Source: Tolypothrix bouteillei VB521301
Lineage (GTDB): Bacteria > Cyanobacteriota > Cyanobacteriia > Cyanobacteriales > Nostocaceae
NCBI RefSeq assembly: GCF_000760695.4
Contig: NZ_JHEG04000001.1
Location: forward strand, 4,670,895-4,734,894
Length of the DNA: 64,000 nt
Reading direction: 5' to 3'
Shown here: positions 8,321 to 16,098 of the stretch, piece by piece
How positions within the stretch are numbered: position 1 is the first letter of the stretch
Layout of the letters: the number at the start of each line of letters is the position of its first letter
Program-made: the position numbers and the translations under genes
The notes under the pieces: model-generated
The model's database searches: none
Seen by the model: the letters and a program-made list of their open reading frames with translations, nothing else
What the model was told of the DNA's origin: nothing

Positions 8321-9745
8321 CTAATAAGCACCTGTTTTGTTCAAAACAACCTGTACTGTTTGTAGCAAAATCTTCAAGTCCAGCCACAGCGACCAGTTCT
8401 CAATGTACGAAATATCCAATTTGACAGCGTCTTCAAAGTTATCAATATTGGAACGACCGGAAACTTGCCACAGCCCTGTAATACCGGGTAAGACTTCTTG
8501 TCTGAGAAAATGCTTTGTTTGGAACTTTTCGACATCTCTGATGGGTAAAGGGCGAGGACCAACTAAACTCATCTCTCCTAATACAACATTAAACAGTTGT
8601 GGTAATTCGTCTAAACTATAGCGGCGTAAAAACTTACCAATTCTGGTGATCCGAGGGTCATTTTTAACTTTAAACAGAACACCGTCTTTGACTTCGTTCT
8701 TAGCCTCTAAAGCGGCTTGTAACTTTTCCGCATTGACAACCATGGTGCGGAATTTCCAAATTTTGAATTTTTGACCGTGCAATCCAATTCTGTCCTGTTT
8801 AAAAAAGATTGGTCCGGGAGAATCTAATTTAATGAGTACTGCAAGGGATAAGTACACGGGTGAAAACAGGAGTATGAGAATAATTGATGAACACAAGTCA
8901 AAACATCTTTTTACCCAGAACTCACTACCCGTGATAAATGGTGCTGGAATTGTTACAAAAGGAACTTCACCAATCATCCAGAAATAAGATTTAGAAGGAA
9001 GAACTCCGGCTTCAGTTGGGATAATTCGGATAGTAATGCCGGCTGTGTAAAAATGCCAACAGACATACAGACGTTTTTTGATAGCATCCCAAGAGACAAA
9101 GACTTCTTCAACGCCCAGACTGCGAAGATATTCTAAAGTTGTGTCACGGTTGCTTCTGTCCAAACAGTTTGGGTTAGCGACACCAACAACCGTGTAACAA
9201 TCCTCTTTCTCTATCAGCCTGATGTTTCTTTCTTTCTCATCAGAATCAGTGATTAGGAAAACTGTATGGCGGACAACTCCTTTTTTCCGCAATAAGGTAG
9301 TAGTCGTATCAACAAGGAAACGACCGGCACATAAGAAGGTTACTGAGAATAACCAAAAGAGCAAAAAGGTGGATCGAGAAATATAACTACTTGGTTCGTA
9401 AAGAAAGGCAATGAAGAGAAGGAATATATCGGCTAGGGAAACTGCTTTGATCAGACGGGGATAATTTCGACGATTGTACCCCGAGCGGTATAATCCCTGT
9501 GCGGTGATAATTCCTAATTGAACAAATAGAGTTAGCAGTAAGAAAGAAGATTTCTCTGTCCAAGGAGAGTTTACAGGTGTGCCATAAAATACTGCAACTT
9601 TCCATGCTATGGTTAAAAACACAGCATCTAGTAGTACTAGCGTTAAGACACGCAAAAATTTTGTTGCAAATCCTTTTTGAATTCTTGCGCCTCGACCTGA
9701 CCTTAAATCTGGTTTGAACCCGACAACTGACAATTTGTAAGTCAT
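8321..9745 (-). CDS. Initiating sugar-phosphate transferase (polyprenyl glycosylphosphotransferase, WbaP/WcaJ type)
   Basis: This is a 474-residue protein. Several N-terminal membrane helices (about 30-150) and a nucleotide-binding-like middle lead to a C-terminal Bac_transf domain from about 275, with the re-entrant helix then LDSPGPIFFKQDRIG, KIWKFRTM, RRYSLDELPQLFNV and GPRPLP, and the end segment PGITGLWQVSGR. It transfers a sugar-1-phosphate from a UDP-sugar to undecaprenyl phosphate, the first step of Wzx/Wzy polysaccharide assembly. It is the last gene of the minus-strand exopolysaccharide locus and separated by 139 bp from the xylanase gene. Confidence 0.92.
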   Translation of the reverse strand: MTYKLSVVGFKPDLRSGRGARIQKGFATKFLRVLTLVLLDAVFLTIAWKVAVFYGTPVNSPWTEKSSFLLLTLFVQLGIITAQGLYRSGYNRRNYPRLIKAVSLADIFLLFIAFLYEPSSYISRSTFLLFWLFSVTFLCAGRFLVDTTTTLLRKKGVVRHTVFLITDSDEKERNIRLIEKEDCYTVVGVANPNCLDRSNRDTTLEYLRSLGVEEVFVSWDAIKKRLYVCWHFYTAGITIRIIPTEAGVLPSKSYFWMIGEVPFVTIPAPFITGSEFWVKRCFDLCSSIILILLFSPVYLSLAVLIKLDSPGPIFFKQDRIGLHGQKFKIWKFRTMVVNAEKLQAALEAKNEVKDGVLFKVKNDPRITRIGKFLRRYSLDELPQLFNVVLGEMSLVGPRPLPIRDVEKFQTKHFLRQEVLPGITGLWQVSGRSNIDNFEDAVKLDISYIENWSLWLDLKILLQTVQVVLNKTGAY

Positions 9746-9884
9746 CTTAACTGCACCTATTATTTGCTATGATGTTCTTTACTCTTTGCTTGGTAGATAA
9801 GAATTCGCGAGATTAACGAGGAAGGAATCGGACGAATTCGAGTTCAAATGGATGACTTTACGGCTTGACTTATAAAAACTATCT

Positions 9885-11051
9885 TTATCGCTTTGGAGCT
9901 CGGTCAAACGCTCTTGCTATTGCGTTCCAAGCTAATTTGCGTTGGAAGTTAACATCCAGTGGTAAAGGACGCACTGGTTGACCATCGGAACGTGGCAGAA
10001 AATATGCGTGCCATGTATATCGATCGCTCAGCCCCCAGGTTAAGACTGCAATCACGGCTTTCTCATCTAGCACTACTGAAAGATAGTCTTCATAGAGACT
10101 GGCAACCATGCGATCCCGAACTGTAGAATCTGCTGGCAGCTGTTGGTCTATTACGTCTAGTTCAGTAATCAGTATTTTTAAACCGAGACTGGCTACATCA
10201 GAGAGAAAAGCTCGCAGCTTTTGAGGGTTAAAGGCTTTTTCATGAGCCATTAAGTGAGACTGAATACCGAGAGCATGAATCGGTGTACCCTTTTTTAAAA
10301 GATTCTCTAAGAGCTTTAAAGTTGCCTTTCTCCTAGCCTCGTGTTTGGGTATATCGTACTCAATCCATGTCTCATTATACACTAACATAGCTTTTGGGTC
10401 AGCCGCCGCCGTTGCCCGATAGGCTAGTTCAATATAACTCGGCCCTAAAAAATCGAGCCATGGAGAACTCTGCAAACCATCAGACCTACCATCTTCTGGA
10501 TCTATCGCTTCGTTAACCACGTCCCAAGAATGCATCTTACCTGCATAGCGCTTAGAGACAGTTGTGATATGGTCTACCAAAATTTTCTCTGCGTTTTGGC
10601 GGTTAACAGTCTCTTTGAACCATATAGGTATGTCTTGGTTCCATACTAAAGTATGTCCTCTATAAAGAATACCACGATTGCGTGCAAATGCAGCTAACCA
10701 ATCTGCTCTAGCGAAGTCATACTTATCGGGAGCAGGACGGAGTTGAGACCATTTGAGAGCGTTTTCCGGCACTATCATGCCGCAATCTCTAGTAAAACTA
10801 GCACTAAAGGATGCATTGGATTGAAAAAAATCGGGTTCGACTGCTGCTCCATAAATAATCCCCTTTGAAGCAGCACGTTGTTTCAAAGAATTTTGTCCAA
10901 CCACTTTAAAGTCTCTTTTTGGATTGTAAAGAGCTTGGACTTGGTTGTTCGTATTAACTATTTTTCCTGCTGTCACGGCAGCTGAGCTGGCTAAACCTGA
11001 GAATCCCAGGAATATGAAATGACGCCTGCTGAGAGGAAATTTTGGATACAT
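9885..11051 (-). CDS. Glycoside hydrolase family 10 endo-1,4-beta-xylanase, Tat-exported
   Basis: From ATG 11051 the protein has 388 residues and begins with a twin-arginine-type signal (SRRHFIFLGFSG then a hydrophobic Ala-rich stretch). The GH10 barrel shows GHTLVWNQDIPIW, WDVVNEAI (acid/base Glu about 181) and ILITELDVID (nucleophile Glu about 297). It should cleave beta-1,4-xylan or mixed xylose-containing chains outside the cytoplasmic membrane. An alternative GTG start at 11102 overlaps the upstream stop as GTGA, implying translational coupling; neither start has a good ribosome site. Its place among glycosyltransferases suggests action on the cell's own polymer. Confidence 0.9.
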   Translation of the reverse strand: MYPKFPLSRRHFIFLGFSGLASSAAVTAGKIVNTNNQVQALYNPKRDFKVVGQNSLKQRAASKGIIYGAAVEPDFFQSNASFSASFTRDCGMIVPENALKWSQLRPAPDKYDFARADWLAAFARNRGILYRGHTLVWNQDIPIWFKETVNRQNAEKILVDHITTVSKRYAGKMHSWDVVNEAIDPEDGRSDGLQSSPWLDFLGPSYIELAYRATAAADPKAMLVYNETWIEYDIPKHEARRKATLKLLENLLKKGTPIHALGIQSHLMAHEKAFNPQKLRAFLSDVASLGLKILITELDVIDQQLPADSTVRDRMVASLYEDYLSVVLDEKAVIAVLTWGLSDRYTWHAYFLPRSDGQPVRPLPLDVNFQRKLAWNAIARAFDRAPKR

Positions 11052-11098
11052 GCACGATTGATAGGTAATACAATTGGTTACTGATGATTCGTCATCGG

Positions 11099-11878
11099 TC
11101 ACTGATTGCTAGTTACAGGTCCAAGTAGGTCAATAAATTTCTGCCGCAACAGCCGATAGAAAAATAACGAATTGCCTACTAAATATCTTTTCCAAAGACG
11201 ACGCGGTTCGGTAACGAATCTTGTCAACCATTCAAATCCAGAGTTGGTTAGCCACTGAGGACCGCGATAGACAGTGTTTGTATAGAAATCGAGGCATGCA
11301 CCAAGAGGTAAGAAAACTTTTGCATCGATTCGATCCATGTTGTCTACGAGCCAACGTTCTTGTAATGGCATTCCGAAACCCACATACAAGATTCCCGGTT
11401 TAAATTCATTAATCTTCTGAATCACAATATCGTTATCACGACTGGACTTATCAAAATAGCCGTGATGTCCTTGTACTTTAAGATTGGGTGCGATCGCCGT
11501 TAACTTAGAAATTGCCTTATCTACAACTCCAGGCTTTCCTGCTAGAAGGAAGAGAGAGACATTGTTTCTTTCACAAGCTAACGCCAAGCTTTCTATATAG
11601 TCCGGACAAGTCATGCGATGCCTGGATTCCACAGAGTATCCAAAAAATTTTGCTGCTAGCAGTACACCGAACCCATCACAGAAAACCACATCAGCTTTAT
11701 TTAAGAAGTTGCGATACCAAGGCAGTTCGCAGGCAAAGTTCATGGCTCTGATATTTACATTCCCTACAACCGTCTTCTCTCGGGTTTTCGCCGCCTCAAC
11801 GACATAAGATATCAACTGACAAGCTGTGAGCTTGTGAAACCGAGTTTTCAGTATTGTAATTTCTTCAAATGATGGCAT
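11099..11878 (-). CDS. WecG/TagA/CpsF family glycosyltransferase
   Basis: This 259-residue GT26 protein has VVFCDGFGVLLAAKFFG, LFLLAGKPG, and ILYVGFGMPLQERWLVDN, with the C-terminal WLTNSGFEWLTRFVTEPRRLWKRY block that tethers the family to the membrane. Relatives add ManNAc, ManNAcA or similar sugars to a lipid-linked acceptor. AAGGGG lies 8 bases before the ATG. The stop overlaps the GTG alternative start of the GH10 gene. A paralogue sits at 15225-16040; two such genes in one locus suggests two different acceptor steps. Confidence 0.9.
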   Translation of the reverse strand: MPSFEEITILKTRFHKLTACQLISYVVEAAKTREKTVVGNVNIRAMNFACELPWYRNFLNKADVVFCDGFGVLLAAKFFGYSVESRHRMTCPDYIESLALACERNNVSLFLLAGKPGVVDKAISKLTAIAPNLKVQGHHGYFDKSSRDNDIVIQKINEFKPGILYVGFGMPLQERWLVDNMDRIDAKVFLPLGACLDFYTNTVYRGPQWLTNSGFEWLTRFVTEPRRLWKRYLVGNSLFFYRLLRQKFIDLLGPVTSNQ

Positions 11879-12282
11879 AATTACACCCCTTACCTCTTTA
11901 AACGAACAAGCTAAATGCTCTTAAGTCATTACAAAATTTGTATATATCAATACTTTTTTCGATAAATGTTTGTTTTTCATAAACTCACACACACTTTCAT
12001 GAAATTTTTGTTAACCTCTCCTTGATATGTGAGCATATCGCAGTTGAAATAACAAAGCAACTAAATTTTATATCAAATATTCAAATTACAACTTCACAAT
12101 ATCTTTGAAAAAGTGAGTGAAGATCGATGTTATCTTGTCCTGAATTTTCTCTAGCGATCCAACTGTTTCTGCTTAAGATTCTAACCAATAGTCAGAAATG
12201 TAATAAAAGTAATATTAGTGAGATTTGTGTGTTTTTAATTATTTGATAGATCTAATAGAAAAGTATACGTTTTCATATATTT
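11879..12282. other. AT-rich intergenic region without a recognisable gene
   Basis: About 400 bp upstream of the first WecG-type gene. No open frame of note in either strand, no RNA gene recognised. It probably contains that gene's promoter, but I cannot place one with confidence. Confidence 0.5.
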
Positions 12283-12594
12283 TAACGCTCTTCCATCACT
12301 CTGGGGAAAGAAAAAATGAAGGCAACTTTTAAACCTCATACAGCACTTGGATTTGAAGCTTTATTTTCTAACATTATGAGGAAAATCATGTTTTTTGCCT
12401 AAAAGTCCTGTGTAGCAAGGATTATCAAAAAAGGCAGGAGGCAGGAGGCATTTATGGAATGCTGGCTCCGCCCTCTGCCTTGTCTTCGTGCCATTGGGTT
12501 TGAATCCCCAACGAAAGTGTTCCTTCTGCCCTCTGCCCTCTGCCTCCTGCCTTCTTCAATTATTTTTTCTCTAGCGAGAGTGATGGAACGTTAA
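12283..12594. mobile_element. Foldback/MITE-like element of about 310 bp with nested inverted repeats
   Basis: The left end TAACGCTCTTCCATCACTCT (12283-12302) is matched in inverse orientation by AGAGTGATGGAACGTTA at the right end (about 12577-12593). The match continues inwards with A-rich AGAAAAAAT and GAAGGCA stretches. Inside, AAGGCAGGAGGCAG at 12431 on is inverse to the CTGCCTCCTGCCTT run ending at 12553, which belongs to the heptamer STRR type of repeat common in Nostocales. No coding capacity. The left arm has a 3-5-base difference, so the element is degenerate; no clear target-site duplication seen. Confidence 0.5.
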
Positions 12595-12687
12595 TTTAGC
12601 GGTCATCATTTTATCTCATTTATCCCACTTACATGACTTATCTTTCCTTGGGTTATGTTGGATAAAATGAGGAAAGGACTTTAGATC

Positions 12688-12791
12688 TTATACCATTTCA
12701 CGAAATGCCTGATACAAATGATTGGTCTCTAATTCTTTCCCCCTGCCCCCCACTGCTTATTTGTATCAACCTTAGAGTAAAACGGTATTAG
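12688..12791. mobile_element. Short foldback element of about 100 bp abutting the GT61 gene stop
   Basis: The left arm (from TTATACCATTT through GATACAAATGA, 12688-12722) is inverse to the right arm (TTATTTGTATC through AACGGTATTA, about 12758-12790). The non-symmetrical middle is rich in C. The right tip reads TAATACCG on the minus strand, and its TAA is the stop codon of the GT61 gene, so insertion may have reset that gene's end. No coding content. Confidence 0.55.
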
Positions 12792-14107
12792 GCTATATGG
12801 AAACTCTCAAGCGATCGATTATTTTCATAATATCTTTCTGCTGTGGCTACAAGTGTTTGCAGAGCGTCAACGTTTACTATTATGTCTGTATCCCGACGGC
12901 GAAAATCCATGCTCGGAGGCTTGCACTTCAAGAAACCATACCGAAAACCCAGTTCTTTTGCTAGGTAAACAAAAGTATCATCCACAAAGAACGAGCTAAA
13001 TAATTCGATGACAGTCAAATTTTCTGCAAAAATCATATTTGTGAGGCCAGCACCCTGAGGACCAACAACTATTTTGGCTTGTGAAAAGAGTCGTACCTCA
13101 TCTGCAAAGCTTAAGTCTTCAAGTACATAAGCAACAAACCCGAATGGCTTTAATGCATCTATGACTTCGTTTTCATTAATGATTCGACGACCTACTGCCT
13201 TCCGTCGCGAAATCAATATATAAGGTGAAAAATTAAGTTTGTCAGTTTCGAGCGCAGGCAGATTACCGAGTGTGCGTTGGCGAAGCCAAGAACAAGCTTT
13301 AGGAGATACGTGAAGTGCCGGAGAACGCCGAAAAGATGGGACTAACAATCGGTTCACTTTCATTCTTGACCCATTCCAAGGAATCCAGTCTTTTGACTGA
13401 TATCCTAAAAGTTTTAGAGACTCTATTTGCCATGCAGAGGGATTTGATTCAACGATCAAAGTAGGCTTGATACCAGTCTTTTCTTGATAAAGCTCTAAGC
13501 TTTCCAGTCGTGCTAAGCAGTCTACTATCCAGTGATAGTAATTTCTACTCCAACCATTTATTAATGAACAGGCTACATCTAATTGAGGAGGATTGCCTTT
13601 GGATAAGAACTTTGACGCTAAAGCTTGTAAAGGTATGCATTCCTCTATTGGTAAATCTTCTTTTAAAGAGGAAGTTTGAGATAATGATGTACCAAATATT
13701 GTAGAAACTGGGACAGATGTTTCCAAAATAATATTTCTATTTTTGTCAAATCCTAGGGCAGTGGGACCAGCCAGTTCAGCATTATCTACTTCACATAAAA
13801 AAAATTCATCTTTTCTGCTTTTCTCAGGAATTTCATCAATAAATATCCCCGAATAGCCATGTTCATTTAAATTGTAAGGTTTCATACATGAAATTAATTC
13901 CTCTGATTGAAACTGAATTGTGTGGTATTGCTCTGTATTGTTGATTAACTCATGTCTCGTTACTATCTTAAACTTTAGGATTTTTTTTAAAAATAGAAGA
14001 ATTGGTCGCCTGAGTAGAAAACTGTATTTGCTTTTACTCCGGTTAAGTATGAGATATAAAGTATGCAAAACTTTAATTTTTTTAAGATTGGAAACTAAAA
14101 ATGTCAT
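12788..14107 (-). CDS. Glycosyltransferase family 61 (DUF563) protein
   Basis: A GT61-type transferase of 439 residues from ATG 14107, chosen because AGGAG lies 8 bases upstream. Longer starts at 14152 and 14341 lack a ribosome site and add residues unlike the family. Recognisable parts are INGWSRNYYHWIVDCLARLE (GT61 hallmark NYYHW), the ILISRRKAVGRRIINE block, and VVGPQGAGLTNMIFA (nucleotide-sugar binding). Bacterial members are thought to add xylose, GlcNAc or other residues to polysaccharides, and plant relatives are xylosyl/arabinosyltransferases, which would fit a locus with a xylanase. The last codons border a foldback repeat. Confidence 0.85.
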   Translation of the reverse strand: MTFLVSNLKKIKVLHTLYLILNRSKSKYSFLLRRPILLFLKKILKFKIVTRHELINNTEQYHTIQFQSEELISCMKPYNLNEHGYSGIFIDEIPEKSRKDEFFLCEVDNAELAGPTALGFDKNRNIILETSVPVSTIFGTSLSQTSSLKEDLPIEECIPLQALASKFLSKGNPPQLDVACSLINGWSRNYYHWIVDCLARLESLELYQEKTGIKPTLIVESNPSAWQIESLKLLGYQSKDWIPWNGSRMKVNRLLVPSFRRSPALHVSPKACSWLRQRTLGNLPALETDKLNFSPYILISRRKAVGRRIINENEVIDALKPFGFVAYVLEDLSFADEVRLFSQAKIVVGPQGAGLTNMIFAENLTVIELFSSFFVDDTFVYLAKELGFRYGFLKCKPPSMDFRRRDTDIIVNVDALQTLVATAERYYENNRSLESFHIA

Positions 14108-14341
14108 TTTAAATCTCCTGACAAATTTTTTTAATAAGCCGATCGCTGTCATAGGATGTGAGTTACGACCGCATACAAAACTGCTCGTTCTTCTAAGAAG
14201 AGTACTGATATTAAAGTAATTTTTCCGTATCCTAAAATTATTTACGATCGGAGTGTGAGCATGGCACACGAACAGAAAAATCGATAATTTTAGAACCGAA
14301 ATGAAGTAAGTTGTGTCGCTAACTCCCACCTGTGTTCTCAA

Positions 14342-14991
14342 TCAACAAATATTTTCTGCTATTTCTAGCCTGTGACTAAAGATAGTTATAAGGCTACAAA
14401 ATTTCTGCCTCAATACTTCTTATTTATCAATTAAAATTTTCTCTTTGATGCACCGACACCACCAATTGTTCCATCTTGCACCATGATGGCTGAACTTTTC
14501 TGGAAACTTTTCAAGTTATCGGTAGAGTTTTTTATTGGTGTTTTACAAAATGTAGGTTACTCTATCTGAAAATACACTTCTCCTTTTACAAAGAGGTGTC
14601 AATCCAGTAACAAAACTGTGACGTTATTCACGACCTGTTAGAGGCTTCAATATTACTGAAATAGGTTAAGATGAGTTATATTGATTAACAAGCAATGTAG
14701 CTCTTAAATCTTCAGTGGAATTTTCCCCCTTAGCTTTGTGCCAATACTAAAGTTAAGAGGAGTTATGATTTGAAGTGAGTTATTTGTTATCAACCCATAT
14801 GTGCTTTCATGAATGGGGAAAAATCCGCGCAGCTTTAAATTAATAAAATCTGCTGGACAATATTATAGTTCCTTGAATCTTTGGTAAAGCTTATTTAAAA
14901 ATAGGAGCGTTGTACTAAAAATCAAGAATATAAATGTGATAATACATAGAGAAGCTGCATAAAGCGCGATCGCCCATGCTCATTGTGAGCC
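14342..14991. other. Intergenic region without a recognisable gene
   Basis: About 650 bp, AT-rich, no convincing open frame, RNA gene or repeat. The true upstream region of the GT61 gene begins at 14108; the gap up to the WD40 remnant may carry promoters for it. Confidence 0.5.
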
Positions 14992-15190
14992 TCATTGTCT
15001 GCGATCGCACCACTGTAACAACAACTGCAGTCTCACGACTTTGAATTTGCAAAGTGATAAATTAAATATTGCGAGCAAGTCAAGTGTCAAATAGCTTGAA
15101 TAACTACTCAAAAACTGCCAAATTTTAAGAGTAGCGTCATCGCTACCACTAGCTAAAGTTCTGCCGTATGAGCTAAACACAACTAACTGA
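14992..15190 (-). pseudogene. WD40-repeat remnant
   Basis: On the minus strand just below 15190 the sequence reads IQLVVFSSYGRTLASGSDDATLKIW, almost a complete WD40 blade (consensus: hydrophobic-FSPDGRTLASGSDD-T-KIW). A stop codon lies directly upstream and the following residues (to 14992) do not continue as a blade, so only one repeat survives. WD40 repeat proteins are abundant in filamentous cyanobacteria. Two HIP1 octamers lie nearby at about 14967 and 15002. I read it as the end of a deleted gene, not a functional peptide. Confidence 0.6.
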
Positions 15191-15224
15191 ATTCAGGGTA
15201 TCAGAATTACCAATGGGGGCTCAA

Positions 15225-16040
15225 TTAAAGAACTTTGGTCTCTGCGTCATTACCGAGGTTAACCATCTCATATTGCTTCATGGCAGACCATGGATTCTTA
15301 TAAATTTGAAAACGTTGTTGTAACACTAGCCACAAGAATGGAATAGCATCGTACAAATACCTCTTCCACAGTCGTTTGGGTTCGCATGAAAGCCTATAAA
15401 GCCACTCTAGTCCTACTTCAGTCATCCACTTTGGAGCTCGGTTTATATTGCCGGCTTCAAAGTTGATAGTTGCACCAATAGCTAAAAAAGTTTTAATGTT
15501 GTTTAACTGATGCCTGTATTTAGAAATCCACAGTTCTTGCTTGGGAGCACCCATACCAATAGCTAAGACGGTAGCTTCTGAGGAGTTAATAAGCTCAACA
15601 ATTTTTTGGCACTCATCCTCATTTTTCTCAAAGCCAAAGCTAGGAGAGTACGTGGCAATAACAATATTACGACCTACTTTTGAATTAATTTTTTGCTGAG
15701 CCTTTTTTGCAACATTTTCAAATCCTCCTAGTAAAAAAATCTTGACTTTTTCATCATTTTTGTAGTAGTTATAGAAAGCAGGAAACAAATCAGAACCAGA
15801 AATTTTTTCTTGAATAGGGGTTCCTAAAAATCTAGAAACATACATTATGATTTGGCTATCACAAACTCTATAATCTGCTTCTTGATAGACATCATAGAAA
15901 TCTTTATTTCTATGTAATTTCATAATGTGATCTACGTTTGGAGTAAACACAATACCACCAAGCTTCAGGTTTTTTAAAAGTTCTGACATGGTAATATTAT
16001 GTATATTTATACCTAAGAAATGAACTTTATTTGGACTCAT
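15225..16040 (-). CDS. WecG/TagA/CpsF family glycosyltransferase (second copy)
   Basis: A 271-residue GT26 enzyme from ATG 16040; an upstream TTG at 16094 would add 18 Lys/Phe-rich residues unlike the family. It shows GIVFTPNVDHIMKLHRN, DYRVCDSQ, IFLLGGFENVA, VLAIGMGAPKQELWISKYR and the C-terminal WMTEVGLEWLYRLSCEPKRLWKRY block. The sequence differs enough from the 11099-11878 paralogue that a recent duplication is unlikely. Likely adds one residue to the lipid-linked repeat unit. It lies 58 bp after the GH74 stop and is probably co-transcribed with it. Confidence 0.9.
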   Translation of the reverse strand: MSPNKVHFLGINIHNITMSELLKNLKLGGIVFTPNVDHIMKLHRNKDFYDVYQEADYRVCDSQIIMYVSRFLGTPIQEKISGSDLFPAFYNYYKNDEKVKIFLLGGFENVAKKAQQKINSKVGRNIVIATYSPSFGFEKNEDECQKIVELINSSEATVLAIGMGAPKQELWISKYRHQLNNIKTFLAIGATINFEAGNINRAPKWMTEVGLEWLYRLSCEPKRLWKRYLYDAIPFLWLVLQQRFQIYKNPWSAMKQYEMVNLGNDAETKVL

Positions 16041-16098
16041 GGATAATTTTTCAAAACAAAAAAAGAATGGAATTTTGCGTTTTTTTGATTCCAATTAT

